A DNA stretch of 64,000 nucleotides from Planctomycetota bacterium (GTDB lineage Bacteria > Planctomycetota > Phycisphaerae > Phycisphaerales > UBA1924): positions 1,612,001 to 1,676,000 of the forward strand of contig JBCBSM010000001.1 of NCBI GenBank assembly GCA_039819165.1, read 5' to 3'. This document shows positions 7,548-16,176 of the stretch, in pieces. Within the stretch, counting starts at the first letter, position 1. The number at the start of each line of letters is the position of its first letter. The notes beneath the pieces were generated by a model that was not told the origin of the DNA, did not search any database, and was given only the letters and a program-made list of their open reading frames with translations. The translations under genes and the position numbers were made by a program.

Positions 7548-8302
7548 GCGCAGCCCGCGTCGAAGGCATTCTGGAACGCGAGGAAATCGAAGAGGGTGAG
7601 GCTGCCGTCGCCGTCGAAGTCGGCGGCCGGATCGCCGGCGTCGAAGAGGTTCTGGAACGCCAAGAAGTCGAACAGCGTCAGCTCGCCGTCACCGTCGATG
7701 TCCGCCGGGCAGGCGAAATCGTCGAACATCGCGACGTTATCGAACACCGCGAGGATGCCGTCGAGCTCGCCGGCAACGGTGCCGCCACGGCAGATGAAGC
7801 GCATCTCCGTGAAGGTGCGGCCGGCGATCTCGAGGCGCGCGTGCGCGAAGGGCGCCCCCGAGCCGGGATGGATGAACGTGTCGCTCACGACGACCTCGCC
7901 ATCCAGGATGCCCTCGAGCGAGACCTCGGTGCCCGCCCAGCTCGTGCCGGCGTTGTACCACACGTCGACGCGGGCGGCATTCACGGGCTCGCCGGTGGTC
8001 GCGATCCACTGATGGGTGCGCGTGAAGCCCAGCACGCTGCCGGTCGACCAGCCGCCCGTCGTCATGACGTTGGGGGCCGAGAAGAACGGATCGCCGCCGA
8101 GCGTGCCGCCGCCGGCCGTCGCGGCGAACCGCACCATGCCGCCGCCGGGGAACCAGAGGTTCTCCGAGAAGGTGATGCCGCCATCGGTAAACTCACGTCC
8201 GAGAAAGCCGGCGTCGAAGCCATCGAACGTGGCTTCCTGGGCGACGACGGCGGGCGCGAATGCCAGGACCACCGGCAGCAAGAAGAGGCACTTGGACGAC
8301 AT
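7544..8302 (-). CDS. secreted protein with C-terminal dockerin-like repeats
   Basis: A 252-residue exported protein. The signal peptide is MSSKCLFLLPVVLAFAPAVVAQ. A beta-rich domain of about 170 residues follows, resembling lectin-like or carbohydrate-binding sandwich domains, but I cannot assign a family. The C-terminus has two tandem dockerin-like repeats (ADIDGDGELTLFDFLAFQN and ADFDGDGSLTLFDFLAFQN), ending GCA. The tail is nearly the same as in the protein at 2095-3204 although the bodies differ, so the tail acts as a shared module. ATG 8302 is preceded by GGAGG. Confidence 0.75.
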   Translation of the reverse strand: MSSKCLFLLPVVLAFAPAVVAQEATFDGFDAGFLGREFTDGGITFSENLWFPGGGMVRFAATAGGGTLGGDPFFSAPNVMTTGGWSTGSVLGFTRTHQWIATTGEPVNAARVDVWYNAGTSWAGTEVSLEGILDGEVVVSDTFIHPGSGAPFAHARLEIAGRTFTEMRFICRGGTVAGELDGILAVFDNVAMFDDFACPADIDGDGELTLFDFLAFQNLFDAGDPAADFDGDGSLTLFDFLAFQNAFDAGCA

Positions 8303-8466
8303 GGGGACCCTCCAACAGGCGATGCTCACCGAGGATTCGCCGGCCGACGATCGGGCGTTACGAGATTCCCCTCGCCACCACGGGATTCTGGGTGTGCCCG
8401 CGCAGGCAACCACGAACGGCGCCCCGGCGTGCGCGCGTCGATGCAGGCCTCGGTCTAGGAATTGCC

Positions 8467-9414
8467 ATGTCCAGACACAGGGGCCAATCGGGGCGGTGGG
8501 CACGCCGCTGGCTGATCGCCGCGGGCGTCTACAACCTCGCATGGGGCGCGATCGTCATCGCGCTGCCCAACCTCATCTTCGACGTCGTGGGGATGGAGCC
8601 CCCCCGCTACCCGCAGATCTGGCAGTGCGTGGGCATGATCGTCGGCGTGTACGGCATCGGCTACCTGGCCGCCTCGACCGACTATCGCAGGCACTGGCCC
8701 ATCGTGCTCGTGGGCTTCCTCGGCAAGATCTTCGGCCCCATCGGCTTCGCGGCAGCGGTCGCGAAGGGCGAGCTGCCGCCGGCCTTCGGCGCGACGATCC
8801 TGACCAACGACCTCATCTGGTGGGTGCCCTTCGGCATGATGCTGTGGGACGCCGCCAAGGCCCGGCACGAGCCGGCCGGCGATGCGCCGTCGCTCGACGA
8901 TGCCCTCGCCGCGGCTACCGACCAGCACGGCCGCTCGCTGGCGGACATCACCGAGGAGCGGCCGACGCTGGCGCTGCTCATCCGCCACTCGGGCTGCACG
9001 TTCTGCAAGGAAGGGCTTTCGGACCTCGCGCGGCAGCGGAGCACGATCGAGTCGGCCGGCGTTGGCATCGCGATCGTGGGCATGAGTGCGCCCGAAACGC
9101 TGGCCGAGGTGAGCGGTCGCTACGGCCTGGCCGACGCGCACCTCATCAGCGATCCGGATCGCGACGTCTACCGGGCCCTTGACCTCGGCCGCGGTTCGTT
9201 GGTTCAGCTCTTCGGGCCGCTGGTGTGGTGGCGTGGGCTGCTCGCCACGCTGCGGGGGCACGGAGTGGGCGCCCTCGATGGCGACGGCTTCCAGATGCCC
9301 GGCGCCTTCGTGCTGCACCGGCGGCGCGTGATCCGGGCCTTCCGTCATCGGACGGCGGCGGATCGGCCCGACCTCGCGGCCCTGGCCTGCCAAGCGCCGG
9401 CGGCCACGGCGTGA
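8467..9414 (+). CDS. membrane protein fused to peroxiredoxin-like (AhpC/TSA-2, SelU-type) domain
   Basis: A 315-residue fusion. Residues 1-130 contain about four membrane helices (WLIAAGVYNLAWGAIVIALP, WQCVGMIVGVYGIGYLAAS, IVLVGFLGKIFGPIGFAAAV, DLIWWVPFGMMLWDA). Residues about 155-310 form a thioredoxin-like domain with the redox motif SGCTFCKEGLSDL and a conserved GDGFQMPGAFVL segment near its end. This second half matches the AhpC/TSA-2 group of unknown substrate. The cytoplasmic or external side of the domain is not certain. ATG 8467 is the first strong start; the stop overlaps the next gene as GTGA. Confidence 0.7.
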   Translation: MSRHRGQSGRWARRWLIAAGVYNLAWGAIVIALPNLIFDVVGMEPPRYPQIWQCVGMIVGVYGIGYLAASTDYRRHWPIVLVGFLGKIFGPIGFAAAVAKGELPPAFGATILTNDLIWWVPFGMMLWDAAKARHEPAGDAPSLDDALAAATDQHGRSLADITEERPTLALLIRHSGCTFCKEGLSDLARQRSTIESAGVGIAIVGMSAPETLAEVSGRYGLADAHLISDPDRDVYRALDLGRGSLVQLFGPLVWWRGLLATLRGHGVGALDGDGFQMPGAFVLHRRRVIRAFRHRTAADRPDLAALACQAPAATA

Positions 9415-9833
9415 GCGATTTGCTCCTGCTGGTCCACGCGGCCGCCACGTGGTTCATGGTCGGCCTGATCTGGTTCGTGCAGGTCGTGCACTACCCGCTG
9501 TTCGCGGACGTGGGCGTGGCCGGATGGACCGCCTACGCGGATCGACATCGCAGCCGCACGACACTGGTGGTCGGGCCCGTGATGCTCGTCGAGCTGGCGA
9601 CGGCGGCGGCGATTGCGCTGGATCCGCCCGAGGGCGGCCGCGTGCTCGCGTGGGCCGGGCTCGCGCTCGTCGGGGTCGTCTGGCTCTCGACGGGGCTGGT
9701 GCAGGTGCCGCTGCACGGGCGCGTCGCCGGGGAGCCGGAGCCTCGGCTGATCCGGGCGCTCGTGCTCACGAACTGGCTGCGAACGGCGGCGTGGACGGCC
9801 CGGGGCGTGCTCGCGCTGCTGCTGATTGGTTAG
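9411..9833 (+). CDS. conserved membrane protein, four helices
   Basis: A 140-residue membrane protein with four predicted helices and little else. The first helix holds the pattern HAAATWFMVGLIWFVQVVHYPLF, recognisable from a group of uncharacterised bacterial membrane proteins. A second conserved stretch is VGPVMLVELATAAAIAL. The GTG at 9411 overlaps the stop of the membrane-thioredoxin gene, so both are coupled and may work together. The function is unknown. Confidence 0.65.
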   Translation: MSDLLLLVHAAATWFMVGLIWFVQVVHYPLFADVGVAGWTAYADRHRSRTTLVVGPVMLVELATAAAIALDPPEGGRVLAWAGLALVGVVWLSTGLVQVPLHGRVAGEPEPRLIRALVLTNWLRTAAWTARGVLALLLIG

Positions 9834-9848
9834 CGGTGTTCCGGTTGG

Positions 9849-11201
9849 TTACGCCGTCGAGATCGTGCCCTCGACCGGGCGGTCCTCCAGGGCGAGGGCG
9901 TCGCGGGGACCGGTGACGACCCGCTCGCCGGGCAGCGGGCTGAACCGCGAGCCGGCCAGCTGGATCTTGTGGTTGCCCCGGGGCTTGGGCAGCCTGGTCA
10001 TGACCGCGTAGATGCCCGCCGCCAGCACGAGGTTCACGCCGAGCATGAGGGCGACGTGGGCGATGCCCGTGGGCACGCCGAAGTAGACGGCAATCGCGGT
10101 CGCCACGAGCACGACCAGCGAGATCGGGATCAGGCCCTGCCACGCGGTGCTCATGACCTGGTCGTACCGCATGCGGGGCAGCGTCCAGCGGACGAGCATC
10201 ATGAACAGCACGATGGCCACGACCTTGCCCATGAAGACGCCGATCTTGGCTAGCACCGCCAGCACGCCAGTTGCTTCGGGGCTCGTGAACGGGTCGGCCA
10301 CGCCCGGGATCGCCTGGAAGCCGCCCAGGAACAGCAGGGCGAAGAACGCCGCGCTCGTTGCGAGGTGGGCGTACTCGGCCAGGAAGAACAGCGCGAAGCG
10401 CATCGAGCAGTACTCGGTGTGGAAGCCGCCGACGAGTTCCTGCTCGGCCTCGGCGTTGTCGAAGGGGGCGCGGTTGGCCTCGGCCAGCGCGGCGATGAAG
10501 AAGATGACCGCCGCGATCGGCTGGCTGAGGATGAGCCAGCCGTTCTCCATCTGGTAGCGGATGATGTCCAGCGGCAGCAGGCTGCCCACCAGGACGACGA
10601 CGCACAGCAGGCTGATGCCCAGCGGCAGCTCGTAGGCGATCATCTGGGCCGTCGCCCGCAGCCCGCCCAGGAACGAGTACTTGTTGTTGCTCGCCCAGCC
10701 GCCCAGCGTGACGCCGTAGACGCCCAGCGAGCCGATCGCGACCAGGTAGATCACGCCGACGTTCACCGGCAGGGCGGCGACCTCGACGATGCCGCCCTGG
10801 ACCGTGTGGTTGATGATCGGGATGGTGAAGGTCGGCAGCTCCAGCAGCCCGCCCCAGGGGATGACCGCGAAGCCGATGAGGGCCGGGATGACCACGATGG
10901 CCGGCGCCAGCGTGAACAGCACCTTGTCGACGTTGTGGGGCGTGTAGTCCTCCTTGACGAGGAACTTGAGCCCGTCGGCCAGGGGCTGGCCCAGGCCCAG
11001 CAGCCGCGGCCCCTTGAGGAACTTCAGGAAGGGCAGGCCCAGGTCGAAGCCGGTGCGGTTGGGGCCGATGCGGTCCTGGATGTAGGCGCTGATCTTCCGC
11101 TCGGCGTAGGTGAAGTAGCCGGCGGCCCCGAGGATGACGTGCACCATCACGGCGAAGAGCGTGACGCTGACGAGGAGCTGGGCGGTGAGGAAGTCGAGCA
11201 T
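9849..11201 (-). CDS. nuoH: NADH-quinone oxidoreductase subunit H
   Basis: A 450-residue membrane subunit of respiratory complex I, located at the junction between the peripheral and membrane arms near the quinone site. Diagnostic stretches are YAERKISAYIQDRIGPNRTG near residue 35, GLGQPLADGLKFLVKED, NRAPFDNAEAEQELVGGFHTEY and RYDQ in the last third. It is longer than the usual 325-350 residues because of a membrane-and-soluble C-terminal extension. The gene stands alone: no other nuo gene is beside it, and the next minus-strand gene is an unrelated secreted-like protein. Confidence 0.95.
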   Translation of the reverse strand: MLDFLTAQLLVSVTLFAVMVHVILGAAGYFTYAERKISAYIQDRIGPNRTGFDLGLPFLKFLKGPRLLGLGQPLADGLKFLVKEDYTPHNVDKVLFTLAPAIVVIPALIGFAVIPWGGLLELPTFTIPIINHTVQGGIVEVAALPVNVGVIYLVAIGSLGVYGVTLGGWASNNKYSFLGGLRATAQMIAYELPLGISLLCVVVLVGSLLPLDIIRYQMENGWLILSQPIAAVIFFIAALAEANRAPFDNAEAEQELVGGFHTEYCSMRFALFFLAEYAHLATSAAFFALLFLGGFQAIPGVADPFTSPEATGVLAVLAKIGVFMGKVVAIVLFMMLVRWTLPRMRYDQVMSTAWQGLIPISLVVLVATAIAVYFGVPTGIAHVALMLGVNLVLAAGIYAVMTRLPKPRGNHKIQLAGSRFSPLPGERVVTGPRDALALEDRPVEGTISTA

Positions 11202-11251
11202 GGGGGGCGAGTATATGGCGGCACCGCCGAGGGACCCGACTCGGCCGCGAA

Positions 11252-11929
11252 TCAGGCCGCGTCAGCGAGCCCCAGCTGGACCTGACCAGCCTCGCCCTGG
11301 ATACCTAGTGGCAGGATCGCAGCGGTGCTGTAGGGGCTGACACCGCCAACGCGTTCAGCACGGACGCGGTAGGCCACGCTCGCCACGCCGCTGGGTGTCT
11401 GGGCATCTACGAACGACCGCTCGAAGACCGTGCCAAGGTCGACCCAATCCGTCGTTGAGCCGTCGGCCCCGGTTGTGCGACGCTGGATAGCAAAGGCCGT
11501 GCCGCCCTCGCGGCTGCCCGCGAATCGCAGGTTGGCGCGGCCCTCGCTATCCAGGGTGAGAGCCAGGTCCGTCGGTGCGTCCGGAGGGCCGAGCGGCGTG
11601 GGCTCCTTGGGCGGGGGGATCTCGCCAGCGGCGTAGATCGCGCTGGGCTCCTCGGAGGCCTTCGCGGTGGTCTGGATCTGGCGAACTAGTTCTCGAGCCA
11701 GCGCGACCGCGTCATCGACGCCAGCGTGCCAGGTCACCGTCGCGGCCTTGCTCGCGTTGCGGGCGGCGATAGCTGCGTCATAGGACGTTCGCGCGGCGGA
11801 GACCTTCGTTGCAAACTCAGTAACCTGCTCTACCGTGAGACCGAGTTCGGTCGCGGCCGTCGCCCACGGCACGGCGTGAGCCTCCATGAAGGCGAGGGCA
11901 TCGGTGCGATTGCTGGGCACGACGGGCAT
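11252..11929 (-). CDS. fibronectin type III-like domain protein
   Basis: A 225-residue protein. The N-terminal half is helical and Ala-rich (YDAAIAARNASKAATVTWHAGVDDAVALAREL). The C-terminal half resembles one fibronectin type III fold (GPPDAPTDLALTLDSEGRANL, SYRVRAERVGGVSPYSTAA pattern). I see no signal peptide. ATG 11929 is preceded by GGAG; the frame can extend 26 acidic residues upstream. This architecture often appears as a repeated small gene in Planctomycetes, where it is of unknown function. It ends 50 bases before nuoH on the same strand. Confidence 0.6.
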   Translation of the reverse strand: MPVVPSNRTDALAFMEAHAVPWATAATELGLTVEQVTEFATKVSAARTSYDAAIAARNASKAATVTWHAGVDDAVALARELVRQIQTTAKASEEPSAIYAAGEIPPPKEPTPLGPPDAPTDLALTLDSEGRANLRFAGSREGGTAFAIQRRTTGADGSTTDWVDLGTVFERSFVDAQTPSGVASVAYRVRAERVGGVSPYSTAAILPLGIQGEAGQVQLGLADAA

Positions 11930-12097
11930 TTCGCGTCTCCGGTCCGTGGATGAGATTGGAGCGCAGGCGACGTCCATGCCGCCGGCGTCATCGCCCGCAT
12001 CGTCCACTCAGCAAGCCCACTCCAAGGAATCTCGGCTTGCCGAGCCCCACGCGAGGCATCCTCATTGACGCAATAGAGCGCCCCGGGGACAAGCCCG

Positions 12098-14749
12098 CTA
12101 CGGCGCCGGCGGGGTGCGGTTGGTTGCCGGTGGGTTGGTCGGGTGGATCAGCGACTCGAAGTCGGTGTAGAGGAACGCGTGGTGGGTCGATCTCGGACCT
12201 GCGTCGTCGACCAAGTCCTGAGCGACTAGGCCTCGGTGGCCCGAGCCGGTGCCCGGCACCGCCAGGTGCTGGTTGTAGATGTAGCGCGTCGGCATCGCGA
12301 ACTCATCGAACTTGAGATGAGGCCAGTCCGGCCGGAGGAAGCCGTTGCCGCAGTCGCTATCCCTGCAGAACTGGATCTCGTGGGCCGCACAGGGGCTGCC
12401 ATCTTCTCCATCATTCGAGCACTCTGGCTGCGACGCTTCACTGAAGTCGCACTTCCTGCACTTGATTCCGGGCGTCACCTGCTCCGTGTAGTTGCCGTCC
12501 CAGTCGTTGAACTCCGGACAGGTGTACGAGGTGTTCATGGCGAACGGCGTGTGGTATCCCCACAGGAGATTGTCTGCGATCTGCCAACCCGTGAACGTTG
12601 GTATGTAGGTCTGGTCTGCAAACTGCGACTTGCCGTCCGTGTAGATGCCTCGCTTCCCGTCGACGGACACTGCCGGATCCTGGAAGACGACGTTCGCCCC
12701 AACTCGCGATAGATCGCCATCCCGCATGAGCACGATCCCGGCCATATCGTCCAGTAAGAGCGTGGCGTTCCGCACGATGTTGTGATTGATGCGGATGCCG
12801 CGAGATTGCGGGCGGTTCAGTGCCGGGTTGTCACCGGGCGTGAAACCGGAGCTGATCGCCTCCGCGGGCGTCTCGTTGAAGTAGTTGTAGTGGATGTACG
12901 AGCAGTCGTCCGGGCACGCGAACGTGGGCGGGTCGGTCTCGGCCGCCGTCCATCCGCTGAACACCGCCGGACTCGACAGGAAGGTCTGCCCGACGTGGTA
13001 GACGAAGTTGTCCGCGATGTCGAACCTCCTGGGCACCTCGGCGAGCGACTGTGACACAAGATGGCAGTTGTTCGATTGAAGATTGAGGCGGCACGCCACG
13101 ATTGCGCTGGCACCCACGTCGAACATCTCGTTCTGCCGCACCTGGTGATCCGCGCCGTTCTCCATCACGACGGCGCTCCCCCCGGTGTGCGCGACGCGGC
13201 AGCGCCGGATCTCGATGTTGCTGCCATTAACGATCCGGATGGCGCCGTCGAGTCGGTATCGCAGGTCCGGGTCGGCGAGGGTCTGGTCCGCGCACGCCGC
13301 GGCGGGGGGTTTCGTTCGATAGAACTCGAAGCTCCGCATGCGCTCGAACCAGCCCAGGAGCGGGTAGTCGACCTTTGCCAGATCGACCTGGCTGCGATTG
13401 ACCAGAGAGAAGTCGCAGCCGCTCATGCCGCCGCAGTCTACCTCCACTACCTTCTGGCCGCCGAGCAAATCGCTGAACGGCTGTGGCCTCGGCAACTCCT
13501 GGTGGGTATGAGCGAAATTGAGCTGGACAAACTGCACGTGGGATGCGCCGTCTAGCACGAACAACTGCGGAGCATACGGGATGACGATCGTCGTGTTGGC
13601 GACTTCCGAGTGCGGGCCGGGCGGTACCTGGGCACCGGGGAGAATCACCCAGAGTCGATCGTCGGGGTATCCGGGAGCCGCGGGGTCACCGCTCTGCTGC
13701 GGGTTGAACCACCATTCGTAGGGCTCGTCCATGAACTCCTTGGCATTCTCAAGGTAGATCTCGGTCGCGTACCGGCACACGCTGGTGTCGTCCTCGTACA
13801 CGAATACGCCAATCTGCTCGGGCACGCCGAGCATGTCATGCAAGCGGATGTAGGTCGTCCCGGATGCCGGGTCCGGGTCAATCTCGCGGACGTACTGACG
13901 GTGCGATATCCACGACCCTGCGTTGCGCATAACGCATTCGGTGCCTCGGTATGGCGTGTATGCCCGTGGGCCGGAGTCTGGCTCGGGGAACAGGTGCGCC
14001 GCCGAAAGGGCATATTCGTTCATGGCCTTGTCGGCCTCGGTCACGGTGTCGCCCAGCTCGGGTAGATCGTAGATGGGACCATCGATGCGCGCGAAGCCGG
14101 ACGTGAGCGGAAGGTCGCCCTCGTCCGGTTCGCGCGCACGGGTCGCGCGTGCATTGTCGATGTACAGGTCGCGCGGCATGAGCGGGTCCTTGAAGTCCGT
14201 CGTCGCCCATCCGGACGGCAGCGTCTGGGTCCACCACCGGTCACCGCCGGCGGGGGACTGCGTCGTCCAGTCCGTGAGTTCGATGCCGCCCGAGATCAAC
14301 ACACTCTCGTAGTTGCCCGCACTCGGGCTGTACGCCCGGTAGATCACCGGATAGTCCTCGGCCCCCGAGTCCATTGCCGTAAATTCGAGTGGTTCCGGCA
14401 GCGGATTGGTGGAGTTTGTCGTGGCCGGCGGGTATGTGCCTGCTCGGATGTCGACGCGGATGTGGTACTCCAGCGGGGAGCACGTGGCCTTTATGTTGCG
14501 GACGAGATTCCGGGCGTCTGCGATCGTCTCCACCGGACGATCAATGCGATTCATGTGGTACATCCAGGGCACGGGAATGGAGCCCTGGGCCGGCTGCGCT
14601 GCGGCATCGACATAGAAAACGACGGTATCGTCCTTTGCCGGACACTGGAGGCACTCCGACTCGGTTGCCAGCGTGTTCCCGGCAGCAATGCACATCGTGC
14701 ACCATGCGAACGCACACTTGTTTCGTCTCGACGGTTTTCTACGCATCAT
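12098..14749 (-). CDS. large secreted right-handed beta-helix protein
   Basis: An 883-residue protein with a weak, Cys-containing signal-like N-terminus (MMRRKPSRRNKCAFAWCTM). The region YHIRVDIRAGTYPP, a long middle with repeated short N/D-rich turns (GSNIEIRRCRVAHTGGSAVV, ADHQVRQNEMFDVGASAI) and RINHNIVRNATLL match the parallel beta-helix/pectate-lyase-like fold, often a polysaccharide-acting or adhesive surface protein. No catalytic triad can be named. ATG 14749 has AGGAG 8 bases upstream. The bases are visibly less GC-biased than in flanking genes, suggesting acquisition. Confidence 0.7.
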   Translation of the reverse strand: MMRRKPSRRNKCAFAWCTMCIAAGNTLATESECLQCPAKDDTVVFYVDAAAQPAQGSIPVPWMYHMNRIDRPVETIADARNLVRNIKATCSPLEYHIRVDIRAGTYPPATTNSTNPLPEPLEFTAMDSGAEDYPVIYRAYSPSAGNYESVLISGGIELTDWTTQSPAGGDRWWTQTLPSGWATTDFKDPLMPRDLYIDNARATRAREPDEGDLPLTSGFARIDGPIYDLPELGDTVTEADKAMNEYALSAAHLFPEPDSGPRAYTPYRGTECVMRNAGSWISHRQYVREIDPDPASGTTYIRLHDMLGVPEQIGVFVYEDDTSVCRYATEIYLENAKEFMDEPYEWWFNPQQSGDPAAPGYPDDRLWVILPGAQVPPGPHSEVANTTIVIPYAPQLFVLDGASHVQFVQLNFAHTHQELPRPQPFSDLLGGQKVVEVDCGGMSGCDFSLVNRSQVDLAKVDYPLLGWFERMRSFEFYRTKPPAAACADQTLADPDLRYRLDGAIRIVNGSNIEIRRCRVAHTGGSAVVMENGADHQVRQNEMFDVGASAIVACRLNLQSNNCHLVSQSLAEVPRRFDIADNFVYHVGQTFLSSPAVFSGWTAAETDPPTFACPDDCSYIHYNYFNETPAEAISSGFTPGDNPALNRPQSRGIRINHNIVRNATLLLDDMAGIVLMRDGDLSRVGANVVFQDPAVSVDGKRGIYTDGKSQFADQTYIPTFTGWQIADNLLWGYHTPFAMNTSYTCPEFNDWDGNYTEQVTPGIKCRKCDFSEASQPECSNDGEDGSPCAAHEIQFCRDSDCGNGFLRPDWPHLKFDEFAMPTRYIYNQHLAVPGTGSGHRGLVAQDLVDDAGPRSTHHAFLYTDFESLIHPTNPPATNRTPPAP

Positions 14750-15396
14750 GTTGCTCTCCTATTGACCAGAGTCGATGCGAACTGATTTAAACAAACCGTG
14801 CTACGCATTCCCTCTAAAATACCTAGACTGCCGGCAAGATGCAAGACGAAATGCACCAGTTCAAGTCCGCCGATCGCACCCCGCCCGGCCGTCGCTCGTA
14901 ACTCCGCAATCTCCAAACATGCTGGTCTGGCGACCGGCGCATTCGGCAAACAGTTCTGATACGCCGGCGGCAGTAGGATGAAGCGATCAGGGATGGGCTT
15001 GGATCGTCAGCCGAGTCCAAGCGGCCGCCAGCAAGGGACTTGCAGCTGCCAGACAGGCAGTATTGGCCAACAGCCGACGCCTAGCGGCCGCAACAACAGT
15101 GCCCGCGGCCCGTCGCTCGGCAGCAACACCAGACCGGGCTTCGAATCGGCGTGTATGCCGAGCAGCACCAGCGGCTCTGGCCAGGGCGCCGAGCCGCAAT
15201 GCAATCCACCTCCGGCGTTCAGCTAGGCGTGAACAGACCCGGAGGCAGCATTTGTTGCGCGTGGTCCGAGAATGCGATGAACGAGGATACCACCACACTC
15301 CCGTTGACCTGCACAGACATCTGAACCCTAACAAACAACTCGCAGCAGTGTTCCGAAGGAACCTGGCATGCAGCTTCACAGCGATCACGTCCGCCG
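14750..15396. other. gap of about 650 bases without a recognisable gene
   Basis: No open frame here has a ribosome site or a recognisable family. The stretch lies between the divergent beta-helix gene and a sulfotransferase lacking its N-terminus. It may contain eroded sequence from that gene's 5' part, but in the three plus frames I do not find the expected P-loop motif (PKSGT or PRSGT). Confidence 0.5.
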
Positions 15397-16176
15397 ATGA
15401 TGGCTGGGCGGCTAGCGATACAGGACGAGGACTGCAACTGGGTCAAGGGGGTAAGCGGCGTGGTCGCCGAGCTGTACCACTACACCGACAAGGTGAAATC
15501 GGGAGAACTGACCGACGCCGAGGCACTCGCGTTGCTGCGTAGCCGGCGGGCGAGCAGGGAGGCCGCGGACCGGCCCAGCCCGCCGCTGGTCGTCAAGACG
15601 CACGAGCCGTGGAGCGTCGGGCACCCGTTCGCCGGCGAATCGTCGAACGCGGTGCTGCTCGTGCGCAATCCTCGCGACATGCTCATCAGCGCCATCAACT
15701 ACCGGCGGTTGCAGGGCGATGCCGAGCTCGACGCCGAGGCGTTCGCCCGCGAGTTCATCGAGCACGGCACGTCCAAGAAGTGGATCCGACGGGGCTACGG
15801 CCCCTGGTTCGAGCACTACCGCTCGTGGACCGAGCAGCGGGACGTTCCCGTCCACGTCGTCCGCTACGAGACGCTGAAGACCGAGCCGGTCGAGGCGCTG
15901 ATGGAGCTGGGCGGCTTCCTCGGGCTTGCCATAGGCGAAGAGGCGGCGGCGCGGGCCGTAGAACGCAGTTCGATGGAGAACCTCCGCAAGCGAGAGGTCG
16001 AGGCCCGGGGCCAGGGCGAGCTGAGCCAATACAAGGAAGGCTACTTCTTCATCAACCAGGGGCGATCCGCGCAATCGCTCGATGACATCGCCCCCGGACT
16101 GGATGCGGCCTTCGACGCCCGGTACGAGCGCGAACTCGCCGAGATGGGCTACGGCCGCCAGCCCGCCCGCAGCTAG
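15397..16176 (+). CDS. sulfotransferase domain, N-terminally truncated
   Basis: A 259-residue frame with the second half of a PAPS-dependent sulfotransferase: VVKTHEPWS, then LLVRNPRDMLISAINYR (3'-phosphate site), HYRSWTEQRDVPVHVVRYETLKTEP and RKREVEARGQGELS. The 5'-phosphosulfate-binding P-loop (PKSGTTW type), normally within the first 20 residues, is absent and no in-frame codons upstream supply it (stop at 15322). There is no ribosome site at 15397. It is therefore probably a decayed gene or one with a misplaced start, and unlikely to be active. Confidence 0.6.
   Translation: MMAGRLAIQDEDCNWVKGVSGVVAELYHYTDKVKSGELTDAEALALLRSRRASREAADRPSPPLVVKTHEPWSVGHPFAGESSNAVLLVRNPRDMLISAINYRRLQGDAELDAEAFAREFIEHGTSKKWIRRGYGPWFEHYRSWTEQRDVPVHVVRYETLKTEPVEALMELGGFLGLAIGEEAAARAVERSSMENLRKREVEARGQGELSQYKEGYFFINQGRSAQSLDDIAPGLDAAFDARYERELAEMGYGRQPARS

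Noticed and set aside
9849-11929. nuoH and the following fibronectin-like gene as part of a complex I operon
   Set aside because: The neighbour shows no complex I similarity, and no other nuo gene lies in the window.
14987-15388. A 133-codon minus-strand frame in the gap beside the truncated sulfotransferase
   Set aside because: Arg/Ala-rich low-complexity product without domain, ribosome site or promoter.
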